Shown: piece by piece, positions 15,950 through 23,840 of the stretch
Numbering within the stretch: the stretch's first letter is position 1
Layout: every line of letters begins with the position of its first letter
Source: Phaeobacter sp. HF9A
Lineage (GTDB): Bacteria; Pseudomonadota; Alphaproteobacteria; Rhodobacterales; Rhodobacteraceae
Length of the DNA: 42,373 bases
NCBI RefSeq assembly: GCF_011806385.1
Contig: NZ_JAATOX010000024.1
Span: 1-42,373, forward strand
Direction: 5' to 3'
Notes under the pieces: model-generated
Databases searched by the model: none
Told to the model about the DNA's origin: nothing
Seen by the model: only the letters and a program-made list of their open reading frames with translations
Made by a program: the position numbers and the translations under genes

Positions 15950-17632
15950 TCACAGGCCGTCGCTTGGCATGTTGTCTTGATAGGTGATGCGCCCGTCACA
16001 GACCGTCAGCGAAATGGGCAAATCGCGCAGGCGCTCCGGTGCATGCGCCTCGATGTCGCCACCCAGCATGACCAGATCCGCTGCCAGCCCAGGCTTCAGG
16101 CTGCCGTGGTGATCCTCGCGGAATGCAAGCCAGGCATTCACCGCCGTGTAGCTCTCCAGCGTGTCCATCAGCGATTGGCTTTGGTCCGGCCAGTGCGGCC
16201 CAAGGTCCAGCGGCGAGACGGCGCATTGGATATTGGTCATCACATCCACCGGCACGACGGGCCAGTCGGTTGAAAACGCCAACGGGATGCCTTTGTCCCG
16301 CAGAGTTTGCCAGGCATAGGCCCGTTCGTATTCGTCATCATAGAGAACCGTATTGGGCAAAGGCGGCTCGAAGAAGCCGGCAAAGGCGGCGTGGCGGGGC
16401 TGCATCGAGGCAACAACATTCAGCCGTTTCATCCGGTCGATATCGGCCTCGGTTATCACCTCGATATGCTCGACCCGATGGCGCGCATCGCGCGCGCCAT
16501 TGTGCTTGAGGGCGTATTCATACCCATCCAGCACGCGAGAAACCGCGAGATCCCCCACCGCGTGCACGCTGATTTGCAGCCCCATCGCATCCGCGATACG
16601 GCAGGCTTCGTTAAAGTGATCGGGCTCGAAGACAGCCTCGCCCTGGGTATCTGGCCGATCAGGATAAGGGCGCGTTTTCAAACCTGTGCGGCTCTCCATC
16701 ACCCCGTCCATGAACATTTTCACCCGACCGGACCAGACCTTTTCACCGCTGTATTTGGCGTGCATTTCCGCCGCTTCTTGCAGCCGGTCCAGCGAGTCAT
16801 AGTTTTTCAGATGCATGGGCACCTGAACCCGGACCTTCAGCCGGCCTTCGGCCTCCAGCTCGCTGAGAAGTTCAAGCTGGTAGAAGTTGCCGTCCATATT
16901 GTGCAGCGTGGTGATGCCATGTGCGGCCACATGGTCGATCCCTTTCAGAAGCAGCTCCTTGTCCGCCTCGCGCTCTGCCTTGGTTTCCGCCGGGTCGGGG
17001 TTGTCGCCGGTGACATATCCCAACATGTCCCGCCCCCCCGTGCGTGACAGGGCCAGCACCGGGCCAAAGGCACCGGTTTCCAGCAAGACGCCATTGGCCA
17101 GCCCGTCCTCGCCCATCACGACACTGCTGCCTTCTGGCATCTCGGCGCCGTGCAAAAGCCCAGCCTTTTCAAGCGCTTTCGTGTTCGCCCAAACCGTATG
17201 AAGATCAGCGCCAAGCAGCGCAAATGGGCGATCTGGCAGGATCGCGTCCAGCAGCAGACGGGGCGCGGTTTCTTGACCCGTAAACAGCCCGTAAAAGGCC
17301 CCGACCCCCAGCACCAGCGGCTCTTCCGGACGCGCGGCGGCGTAGGACTGGACCGCCAGGCCGACCTCTTCCAGGTCGGTCAGGGTGCCCACCGGCAGGA
17401 AATCCAGCTCGGCCGAGCCCTGAAACAGATGCACATGGCTGTCGATAAAGCCCGGCAACACAGTGCGCCCCTTTGCGTCGATCATCCGGGTCTGCGCATC
17501 GGCCAGCGCTTTTATCTCCTCCGTGCGACCGATGGCACGAATTCGGTTTCCTTGAATCGCAATCGCCTCGGCGCGCGGCTGGTCCGGCACCATCGTGAGA
17601 ATGCGCGCGTTGAAAATGATCAGGTCGCTCAT
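15950..17632 (-). CDS. Amidohydrolase family protein (YtcJ-like)
   Basis: A 560-residue member of the YtcJ-type metal-dependent amidohydrolases. The metal-binding HVH is at residues 66-68 (LPGFIDSHVHLF), further ligands are likely in SVHAVGDLA, RVEHIEV and the aspartate of FSTDWPV, and a lysine in GRVKMFMDG sits where related enzymes have a bridging residue. The C-terminus returns to the beta-sandwich typical of the family (LKPGLAADLVMLGGD). It probably hydrolyses an amide, formamide or cyclic amide in the cytoplasm. It follows the binding protein of the polyamine-type ABC transporter on the same strand, after a hairpin, so its substrate is likely what that system imports. The ribosome site before ATG 17632 is weak. 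Confidence 0.88.
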   Translation of the reverse strand: MSDLIIFNARILTMVPDQPRAEAIAIQGNRIRAIGRTEEIKALADAQTRMIDAKGRTVLPGFIDSHVHLFQGSAELDFLPVGTLTDLEEVGLAVQSYAAARPEEPLVLGVGAFYGLFTGQETAPRLLLDAILPDRPFALLGADLHTVWANTKALEKAGLLHGAEMPEGSSVVMGEDGLANGVLLETGAFGPVLALSRTGGRDMLGYVTGDNPDPAETKAEREADKELLLKGIDHVAAHGITTLHNMDGNFYQLELLSELEAEGRLKVRVQVPMHLKNYDSLDRLQEAAEMHAKYSGEKVWSGRVKMFMDGVMESRTGLKTRPYPDRPDTQGEAVFEPDHFNEACRIADAMGLQISVHAVGDLAVSRVLDGYEYALKHNGARDARHRVEHIEVITEADIDRMKRLNVVASMQPRHAAFAGFFEPPLPNTVLYDDEYERAYAWQTLRDKGIPLAFSTDWPVVPVDVMTNIQCAVSPLDLGPHWPDQSQSLMDTLESYTAVNAWLAFREDHHGSLKPGLAADLVMLGGDIEAHAPERLRDLPISLTVCDGRITYQDNMPSDGL

Positions 17633-17659
17633 TTACCGTCAACTTTCTGAGAATAAAGA

Positions 17660-17681
17660 TGGCGGGGCCGCTGCCCCGCCA
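17660..17681 (-). terminator. Strong hairpin after the ABC binding-protein gene
   Basis: A perfect 9-bp stem (TGGCGGGGC and GCCCCGCCA) with a CGCT loop. On the leftward transcript it follows the binding protein stop by 12 bases and is followed by the T-rich ATCTTTATTCT. It probably ends most transcripts there, or protects the upstream mRNA, keeping the amidohydrolase at a lower level. Confidence 0.6.
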
Positions 17682-17693
17682 GTTGGAGTGGCG

Positions 17694-18716
17694 TTACTGC
17701 AAGAGTGCCGTCCAGACACGGTTTTGCAGCTCTACCGCCTCGGGGGAACAGGTTTTCGAGAAGACAAGCGGGGTGCCCTCCGGCGGCGAGAGTTCATGCG
17801 CCGTTTTGAGCTTCTCGCTCATAAAGGCTTCGCTGCCCGAAATACCGTTGGAGTAGCCGGCAAAGTTCGATTGGATCGCAATGTTTTCCGGCTCCATCAG
17901 GAATTCGATGAACTTGATGGCGTTGTCATAGTTGGGCGCCCCCTTGGGCACGGCGATATTGTCGGCCCATGCGATGACCCCCTCTTTGGGGAAGGCGTAG
18001 TGCATCGCCGGGTTTTCGTCCCGTGCCCGGATCGAATAGCCGTTCCAGTTCTGATGCACGGCGACATCGCCCGAAATCAGACGCTCCAGAATGCCATCGG
18101 AGTTATAGGTTTTGACATAGGGTTTCTGGGCCTTCAGAAGATCCAGAACCTTTTGCATATCCGCGGGGTTTTCGTTGCACAGCGGCAACCCGAGCGAGAT
18201 CTGCGCGATCGAGATCACCTCATCGGCGGATTTGAACATGCCGATCTTGCCCTGTACTGCCTCGGAGGGGTGGAACAGGACATCATAGGTATTGATATCA
18301 CCGTCAAAGACATCGGTGTTCACGGTGAACGACGTCGTGCCCCATTGCCAGGGAATGGTATAGGTGTTGTCCTTGTCCCAGCTCGGGTTGGCGAAATCCG
18401 GTTTCAGGTTTTCCGCGCCGTGCAGGGTCGAGGCGTTGATCGGTTGCAGCAGCCCTTCCGAAATGAAGATCTCGACAAAGTTGTGGCTGGGCACAACGAT
18501 GTCATATCCGGTGGCGCCAGATTGCAGTTTGGCCAGCAACGTCTCGTTGGAATCATAGGTGTCGAGCGTGACCGAAATGCCCGTCTCTTCCTCGAACTTG
18601 GTGATCAGTTCGGGGGCGGTGTAATCCGTCCAATTGTAGACGAACAGCTCTTCATTGGCGAAGGCGGCGCTGGTGCCAAGCAAGAGACCCAGCACTGATG
18701 TTGTAATCTTTTTCAT
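17694..18716 (-). CDS. PotD-type periplasmic substrate-binding protein (polyamine/opine ABC transporter)
   Basis: A 340-residue exported protein. The signal peptide is residues 1-20 (MKKITTSVLGLLLGTSAAFA), followed by the mature start NEELFVYNWTDYTAPELITKF, characteristic of PotD/PotF-like binding proteins. The PotD-like segments YDIVVPSHNFVEIFISEGLLQPIN, IPWQWGTTSFTVNTD and WADNIAVPKGAPNYDNAIKFIEFLM are present. ATG 18716 is chosen for the signal peptide and the GAGGAA ribosome site; the frame continues 45 codons upstream into the permease gene. It is the last of four ABC genes, 28 bp after the potC-like gene. Ligand is probably a polyamine, opine or related amine; it cannot be fixed by sequence. 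Confidence 0.92.
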   Translation of the reverse strand: MKKITTSVLGLLLGTSAAFANEELFVYNWTDYTAPELITKFEEETGISVTLDTYDSNETLLAKLQSGATGYDIVVPSHNFVEIFISEGLLQPINASTLHGAENLKPDFANPSWDKDNTYTIPWQWGTTSFTVNTDVFDGDINTYDVLFHPSEAVQGKIGMFKSADEVISIAQISLGLPLCNENPADMQKVLDLLKAQKPYVKTYNSDGILERLISGDVAVHQNWNGYSIRARDENPAMHYAFPKEGVIAWADNIAVPKGAPNYDNAIKFIEFLMEPENIAIQSNFAGYSNGISGSEAFMSEKLKTAHELSPPEGTPLVFSKTCSPEAVELQNRVWTALLQ

Positions 18717-18744
18717 AGTTTCCTCACTGTTGTGAACCGCGGCC

Positions 18745-19533
18745 TTATTTCTTTTTTTCGACCAGGTAAGCCGCGGTGACGATGAGGACCGAAACCCCCA
18801 ACAGAACGGTCGAGATGGCGTTGACCTCGGGCGTAATACCGACGCGCACAAGGCTGTAGATGTAGATGGGCAAGGTGGTGGACCCCGCTTCGGCCACCAT
18901 CAATGTGATGATGAAATCATCCAGCGAGATGATGAAGGCCAGCATGGCCCCGGACAGGATCCCCGGCATCAACAGCGGCAGCGTGATCAGCCGCAGCGTG
19001 TCCCATTTGTTGGAGTAAAGATCGCGCGCCGCCGCCTCCAGGCTCTCGTCCATGCCGTCCAGCCGGGCGCGGATGGGCAGATAGGCAAAGGGGATGCAGA
19101 AGACCGAATGCGCAATGATGATATTGCCAAGGCCCAGTGACAAACCGATCGCCGAAAAGAAGGTGAGCGTGGCCACGGCGGTGACGATCTCCGGCACCAT
19201 CAGGGGCAGGATCAACACTCCGCCAAACAGGCTCTTGTTTTTCACAGCCCGGTTTCTTGACAGCGCAAGCGCAGCCATCGTCGCCATGGTGGTGGCAAAC
19301 ACGGTCGCAAACACCGCGATGATCAGGCTGTTTTTCGTGGCGCGCTGGATGTCGTCATTGGCAAAGGCTTTGACATACCATTCCAGCGAGAACCCGCTCC
19401 AGACCGTGGCAGAGCGCGAGGCATTGAAGGAAAACACCACGAGGATGATCAGTGGCAGATACAGGAAAAGGAAGAAGAACAGCGTGACCCAGTTGAAACC
19501 GGGAAGCCAGCGAATGTCGTTTTTCTGGGTCAA
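18745..19533 (-). CDS. PotC-type ABC transporter permease (TTG start)
   Basis: A 262-residue inner-membrane permease with six hydrophobic segments and the EAA-loop sequence LEAAARDLYSNKWDTLRLITLPLLMPGI that docks the ATPase. No ATG exists in frame before the first membrane segment; the only sensible start is TTG 19533, whose bases overlap the TGA of the potB-like gene (TTGA) and which is preceded by a G-rich run in the end of that gene. This implies translational coupling. Together with the adjacent potB-like permease it forms the transmembrane channel. Family, topology and position agree. Confidence 0.92.
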   Translation of the reverse strand: MTQKNDIRWLPGFNWVTLFFFLFLYLPLIILVVFSFNASRSATVWSGFSLEWYVKAFANDDIQRATKNSLIIAVFATVFATTMATMAALALSRNRAVKNKSLFGGVLILPLMVPEIVTAVATLTFFSAIGLSLGLGNIIIAHSVFCIPFAYLPIRARLDGMDESLEAAARDLYSNKWDTLRLITLPLLMPGILSGAMLAFIISLDDFIITLMVAEAGSTTLPIYIYSLVRVGITPEVNAISTVLLGVSVLIVTAAYLVEKKK

Positions 19534-20423
19534 TGCTTGATCCCCCCACCGTTTTTCTTGGCGCTGCGGGCGTAGAAGAACAGGCACATCAGAACCATCG
19601 CCATGATGACCATCGCCAGAGCGGATCCAAAGGGCCAGTTCCGTGCAGAGGAGAATTGCAGCTGCACCAGCGATCCGAGCATCAAATTCTTGCCGCCCCC
19701 CAGAAGGTCCGGCGCGATGAAGGCGCCAAGAGCCGGAATAAACACCAGGATCGCCCCCGCGATGATCCCCGGCATCGCCAGCGGGATCACCACATAGCGC
19801 AGCGCCACCCAGCGGTTGGAATAGAGATCGCGCGCGGCCTCGATCAGGCGTCGGTCCATCCGTTCAAGCGAGGCGTAAATCGGCAGAACCATGAAGGGCA
19901 CATAGGTGTAGATCAGCCCCAGGGCGACCGCCCCTTCGGTGTATAGCAGGGTCAGCGGCTCGTCGATCAGCCCCATCCGCATCAGCCCCACATTCACCAA
20001 TCCGGTGTCGCGCAGGACCAGGATCCAGCAATAGGTGCGCACCAGGAGATTGGTCCAAAAAGGGATCGTGATAAGCAGCAGAAAGATATTGCGGCGCTCT
20101 TCCGGCTGGCACGCGATGTAATAGGCCACCGGGAAGCCAAGCAGCAGACAGCCCACGACCGACACCACGGCAATCCAGACAGAGCGAAAGGCGATCTTGA
20201 GATAGGCCGGATCAAAGACCATCTGATCAAACAGATCGCGCTGGAACAGAAGGCGCTGATAGGCATTGGTCGAGAATTCAGGCTTCCCCCCGCCATAATC
20301 ACCCGGCGCCAGGAAGGAATAGACCAGGATAATCAGGATCGGCAGGACCATGAAGATCGTGATCGTCGCCGTGGCCGGGATCAACGCCAGATGTGATCGA
20401 AGCGTTTCGCGCAGGGATGTCAT
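19530..20423 (-). CDS. PotB-type ABC transporter permease
   Basis: A 297-residue permease with six membrane segments, the first at about residues 13-37 (LALIPATATITIFMVLPILIILVYSF) and an EAA loop LIEAARDLYSNRWVALRYVVIPLAMPGI. The PotB-type RNIFLLLITIPFWTNLLVRTYCWILVLRDTGLVN block is present. The ATG at 20423 overlaps the stop of the ATPase gene by four bases (ATGA). It pairs with the downstream potC-like permease to form the translocation pore for polyamine- or opine-like solutes. Confidence 0.93.
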   Translation of the reverse strand: MTSLRETLRSHLALIPATATITIFMVLPILIILVYSFLAPGDYGGGKPEFSTNAYQRLLFQRDLFDQMVFDPAYLKIAFRSVWIAVVSVVGCLLLGFPVAYYIACQPEERRNIFLLLITIPFWTNLLVRTYCWILVLRDTGLVNVGLMRMGLIDEPLTLLYTEGAVALGLIYTYVPFMVLPIYASLERMDRRLIEAARDLYSNRWVALRYVVIPLAMPGIIAGAILVFIPALGAFIAPDLLGGGKNLMLGSLVQLQFSSARNWPFGSALAMVIMAMVLMCLFFYARSAKKNGGGIKH

Positions 20424-21481
20424 GTCGTCACCACGCGCACGGCGGCCGGATCAATCTCGACCACCACATCGGCCCCTACATCCGCAAGGGCAGTCCCGTC
20501 TTTGTGGTTTTCAGAGCGAACGGTCAGCGCCCCGCCCTGCGCCAAATCCACAACATAATCTGTGCTATTGCCCAGATATAGGATCTCTGACACCTGCCCG
20601 GGCAGGCCAGATCCGCTCTGTTTCAGTTCGGCTTTTTCGGGGCGGAAAAACAGGGTGACCTGACTGCCGATGGCCGCCTCGGTCCTGGGTCCGGTCAGGA
20701 GCGCCCCGTTGGAGAGCTTGTATTCGGTGCCGCCGAGGACTTCGGCCTCGAAAAAATCCGCATCACCGATAAATTCGGCGACAAAACGGTTTTCGGGGAA
20801 TTCATAGATGGTGGCGGGATCGCCGACCTGCTGGATTTCGCCCTGCGACATCACCGCGATCCGGTCGCTCATCGCCAGCGCCTCTTCCTGGTCGTGGGTG
20901 ACGAAGACAAAGGTGATCCCGGTTTCGCGCTGCAAGCGTTTCAACTCCGCCCGCATGGATTGTCGCAGCTTGAGGTCGAGCGCGGAGAGCGGCTCATCCA
21001 GCAGCAACACCCGGGGCTGCGGTGCCAGCGCGCGGGCGAGTGCAACCCGCTGTTGTTGCCCGCCTGAAAGTTGGCCGGGCTTGCGGTCGCCAAAGTCGGC
21101 AAGATGCACCAGATCCAACATCTGCTGCGCAACCTGCTTTGCCTCGGCATCTGATTTGTGCAACCGCTTCAGTCCAAAGGCGACATTTTCCAGAACGGTC
21201 ATATGCGGAAACAGCGAATAGTGCTGAAACACCGTATTGATCGGCCGTTTTTCGGGGGGCAGATGGGCGATATCCTCCCCAAAGAGGGTCAGCTTCCCGC
21301 CGGTGGGCACTTCAAACCCCGCCATGAGGCGCAAGAGCGTGGTCTTGCCACAGCCCGAGGGCCCCAGAAGCGTAAAGAACTCATTGTCATTGATGGCAAG
21401 ATCGGCGTTTCGCAACGCCCGCACCGGCGGCGCGCCTGGATATGTTTTTTGCAGCCCGCTCAGGCCAATCGCGGATGTCAT
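20420..21481 (-). CDS. PotA-type ABC transporter ATP-binding protein
   Basis: A 353-residue ATPase. Walker A is GPSGCGKTT (residues 40-48), the Q-loop is in TVFQHYSLFPH, the signature LSGGQQQRVALARAL is at 138-152, Walker B is LLLDEP with the switch histidine in FVTHDQEEAL. A C-terminal TOBE-type regulatory domain follows (VTLFFRPEKAEL, VSEILYLGNSTDYVVD), as in spermidine/putrescine importers. The ATG at 21481 has GGGAGAGATGGT upstream; a longer frame lacks homology. It is the first gene of the leftward potABCD-like operon, divergent from the LuxR-type regulator across a 149-bp promoter region. Confidence 0.95.
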   Translation of the reverse strand: MTSAIGLSGLQKTYPGAPPVRALRNADLAINDNEFFTLLGPSGCGKTTLLRLMAGFEVPTGGKLTLFGEDIAHLPPEKRPINTVFQHYSLFPHMTVLENVAFGLKRLHKSDAEAKQVAQQMLDLVHLADFGDRKPGQLSGGQQQRVALARALAPQPRVLLLDEPLSALDLKLRQSMRAELKRLQRETGITFVFVTHDQEEALAMSDRIAVMSQGEIQQVGDPATIYEFPENRFVAEFIGDADFFEAEVLGGTEYKLSNGALLTGPRTEAAIGSQVTLFFRPEKAELKQSGSGLPGQVSEILYLGNSTDYVVDLAQGGALTVRSENHKDGTALADVGADVVVEIDPAAVRVVTT

Positions 21482-21558
21482 ACCATCTCTCCCAAAATCA
21501 TGCGCCTTTGTTCGCGCTCTTGATTTCGAGGGTAGTTGACGCTGCGGCGCCCGACCAA

Positions 21559-21574
21559 TACCACCAGAGTGGTA
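21559..21574. promoter_or_regulatory. 16-bp palindrome between potA-like and luxR-type genes, candidate LuxR box
   Basis: TACCACCAGAGTGGTA has perfect 6-bp arms around CAGA. It lies 78 bp upstream of the ATPase start and 57 bp upstream of the LuxR-type start, so one protein could control both directions. A second perfect palindrome, AGAGCGCTCT (21621..21630), fills the space between the ribosome site and the GTG start of the regulator and may affect its translation or act as another site. Confidence 0.5.
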
Positions 21575-21630
21575 AAAATTGCGGGAAATGCACAACTTTG
21601 GTGGTGCCATCCCAATAGGGAGAGCGCTCT

Positions 21631-22407
21631 GTGGATGAATACAGTTTTCTGGGCAACGTCGCGGTTGCGGACAGTGTGGACAGCTATGATCGCGCGGTGA
21701 CCCCGTTCCTGGCTCCGACCTTTCATTCGGAAAGCGTCCTGGCGATCCACTTTCATCGCACGCGGCGACCCAGAGTTCTGTTTCGCTGGGTGCCTGATGA
21801 AACGTTGCGCAGAATGTTTGATGAACGCTACGAAAAACTGGGTTTTATGGTCGATCCCTTTTTTCGTCGCGCATTTCTTATACAACATTGGGAGGCTGAC
21901 CTCCTGAGAAACATCGCGCCGGACCGGTTTGAATCGAGCGAGTATTTCACCAGCTACTTCGGCGATACAAAAATGGTGGACGAGCTTGGCTTTGTGTCTC
22001 GCATCGATACCGATACGGCTGTTCATCTGTCGATCGGGCGCAACGAGGGGCGGCGACGGTTTCGCAGCGGCGAGGTCACCAAATTTCGGCAGCTCTCGCA
22101 AGTGCTGGCCCCCAAGCTCACGCAAATCCTGCGCAACCAGCCCGAATTGGACGTGGTCGAAGCGCAGCCGCTCGACCGCAGGTTTCACGCCATGGCCCAT
22201 GCCCGGCGCACAGATATTTCCATGCGCGAGGCAGAGGTTGCGGCCTTGATCGTCCAGGGCCATTCCAGCCGCGCCATCGGACTGAAGCTCGGGATTTCCG
22301 TGCAAACCGTAAAAGTCCATCGTCGGACGCTCTACAAGAAACTGAGCATCTCGTCGCAGAACGAATTGTTTGGCTTGTTGGTCAGCTATGTCGGCACAGA
22401 CCGGTAG
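21631..22407 (+). CDS. LuxR-family transcriptional regulator
   Basis: A 258-residue protein. The C-terminal LuxR helix-turn-helix covers about residues 190-250: TDISMREAEVAALIVQGHSSRAIGLKLGISVQTVKVHRRTLYKKL, with the conserved E, G, I and TVKVHR pattern. The N-terminal 185 residues have no motif I recognise as an acyl-homoserine lactone domain (its conserved W/Y/D pattern is not evident), so a different ligand is likely. The start is GTG 21631 with GGGAG 8 bases upstream. Divergent from the potABCD-like operon and upstream of the monooxygenase-like gene, it probably controls one or both, sensing the imported compound. Confidence 0.88.
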   Translation: MDEYSFLGNVAVADSVDSYDRAVTPFLAPTFHSESVLAIHFHRTRRPRVLFRWVPDETLRRMFDERYEKLGFMVDPFFRRAFLIQHWEADLLRNIAPDRFESSEYFTSYFGDTKMVDELGFVSRIDTDTAVHLSIGRNEGRRRFRSGEVTKFRQLSQVLAPKLTQILRNQPELDVVEAQPLDRRFHAMAHARRTDISMREAEVAALIVQGHSSRAIGLKLGISVQTVKVHRRTLYKKLSISSQNELFGLLVSYVGTDR

Positions 22408-22475
22408 CCCTGCCGGTTCTGGCGCAGGTCTTGCGGCGGGGGCGCGCGTTGGCGGCACCGCATAAGCCAAAGCGC

Positions 22476-22488
22476 AATCATTGATTAG
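22476..22488. promoter_or_regulatory. AATCATTGATT palindrome with TTGATTAG motif upstream of the monooxygenase gene
   Basis: A perfect 11-bp palindrome AATCATTGATT (22476..22486) overlaps TTGATTAG (22481..22488), about 90 bp upstream of the oxidoreductase start. The same octamer occurs inside the inverted repeat upstream of ridA (27173..27180, opposite strand). Shared control by the LysR encoded at 24992-25945 is a possibility; both the motif and the link are inferences. Confidence 0.3.
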
Positions 22489-22577
22489 GGGAAAGGTATT
22501 TTTGCGAGACCATTGCTTTGACTAAGCTGATGCCACCAGAGCCCGATGGCGCTCCCCTCCCGCAAAAAAGGCGCAGC

Positions 22578-23840
22578 ATGTTACCTGAAAAAACAAACAC
22601 GGTCGTTGTCGGCGGCGGTCAGGCCGGACTGGCGATGAGCGAACACCTGAGCAATTGCGGCATCGCCCATGTCGTGCTGGAACGCGCCCGCATCGCGGAG
22701 CGTTGGAGAACGGAGCGTTGGGATTCCCTGGTGGCCAATGGCCCCGCCTGGCACGACCGTTTCCCAAGCATGGAATTCAGCGACACCGCCCCCGACGCCT
22801 TTGCCACCAAAGAGAGCGTTGCATCCTATATGGAAGACTTCGCCGCCAAGATCGCCGCTCCGGTTCACTGCGGCGTGGACGTGAAGCGCGCCCGGCCGGC
22901 ACAGAATGGCACCGGTTTCGTGATCGAGACATCACAAGGCACCCTCACGGCGCAGAACATCGTAGCCGCCACCGGACCGTTTCAAACCCCCGTCATCCCG
23001 CCCGTCCTGCCCAAGCTGACAGCGCTCAGCCAGATGCATTCGTCAAGCTACCGCAATCCAGGCCAGCTCGCCCAGGGTGCGGTACTCGTCGTCGGTGCCG
23101 GATCATCCGGCACGCAGATCGCAAGCGAGCTGCGGCAAGCCGGTCGCGAGGTCTACCTGTCTGTCGGGCCGCACGACCGCCCTCCCCGCAGCTACCGGGG
23201 GCGGGATTTCTGCTGGTGGCTCAGCGTTCTGGGCAAGTGGGAGGCAACAACGCCGCCGGCTGGAAAGGAGCATGTTACCATCGCCGTCAGTGGCGCGAAT
23301 GGTGGCGAGACGGTAGATTTCCGCAAGCTGGCAGCAACCGGTATCACGCTCGTGGGCCGCACGGAGGGCTATGACGACGGCATATTGCGGTTTGATGCGG
23401 ATCTGGCCAAGAATATTGCCGCCGGGGATGCCAATTACCTGTCTCTGCTGAAAGAGGCCGACGACTACGTCACGCGCGAGGGGCTCGACCTGCCACAAGA
23501 GCCGGAAGCCTATCATATTCCGCCCGATCCTGCCTGTCTCACCGATCCGATCCGCGCGTTGGATCTGGCGCAGGCGGGGATCACCACGGTGATCTGGGCC
23601 ACCGGTTTCAAGCAGGATTTCAGCTGGCTGGAGGTCGATAGCTTTGACGCCACCGGTAAACCGCAACATGACCGTGGTATCGCAAATGTACCCGGGGTCT
23701 ATTTTGTCGGCCTGCCCTGGTTGTCGATGCGTGGTTCTGCCTTCATTTGGGGCGTTTGGGTCGATGCCAAACATCTGGCATCCCATATCGCCGCACGGAA
23801 TTCCGCAAAAACAGGGCAGATTGCACATGCAGACGGTTGA
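22578..23840 (+). CDS. FAD-dependent monooxygenase-like oxidoreductase
   Basis: A 420-residue two-dinucleotide-domain flavoprotein. The FAD site is VVVGGGQAGLAMSEHL (residues 9-24) and the NAD(P)H site VLVVGAGSSGTQIASEL (169-185). ERWRTERWDSLVANGPAWHDRFPS and TTVIWATGFKQDFSWL resemble the flavin-containing monooxygenase / lysine-N-oxygenase-like group. It probably oxygenates a heteroatom or carbonyl of a small metabolite in the cytoplasm. I chose ATG 22578 because it lies immediately before the FAD motif and has AAGG upstream; an upstream TTG frame adds 20 non-conserved residues. Its end overlaps the start of the ArgE-like gene by 14 bp. Reaction and substrate are not determinable from sequence. 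Confidence 0.87.
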   Translation: MLPEKTNTVVVGGGQAGLAMSEHLSNCGIAHVVLERARIAERWRTERWDSLVANGPAWHDRFPSMEFSDTAPDAFATKESVASYMEDFAAKIAAPVHCGVDVKRARPAQNGTGFVIETSQGTLTAQNIVAATGPFQTPVIPPVLPKLTALSQMHSSSYRNPGQLAQGAVLVVGAGSSGTQIASELRQAGREVYLSVGPHDRPPRSYRGRDFCWWLSVLGKWEATTPPAGKEHVTIAVSGANGGETVDFRKLAATGITLVGRTEGYDDGILRFDADLAKNIAAGDANYLSLLKEADDYVTREGLDLPQEPEAYHIPPDPACLTDPIRALDLAQAGITTVIWATGFKQDFSWLEVDSFDATGKPQHDRGIANVPGVYFVGLPWLSMRGSAFIWGVWVDAKHLASHIAARNSAKTGQIAHADG

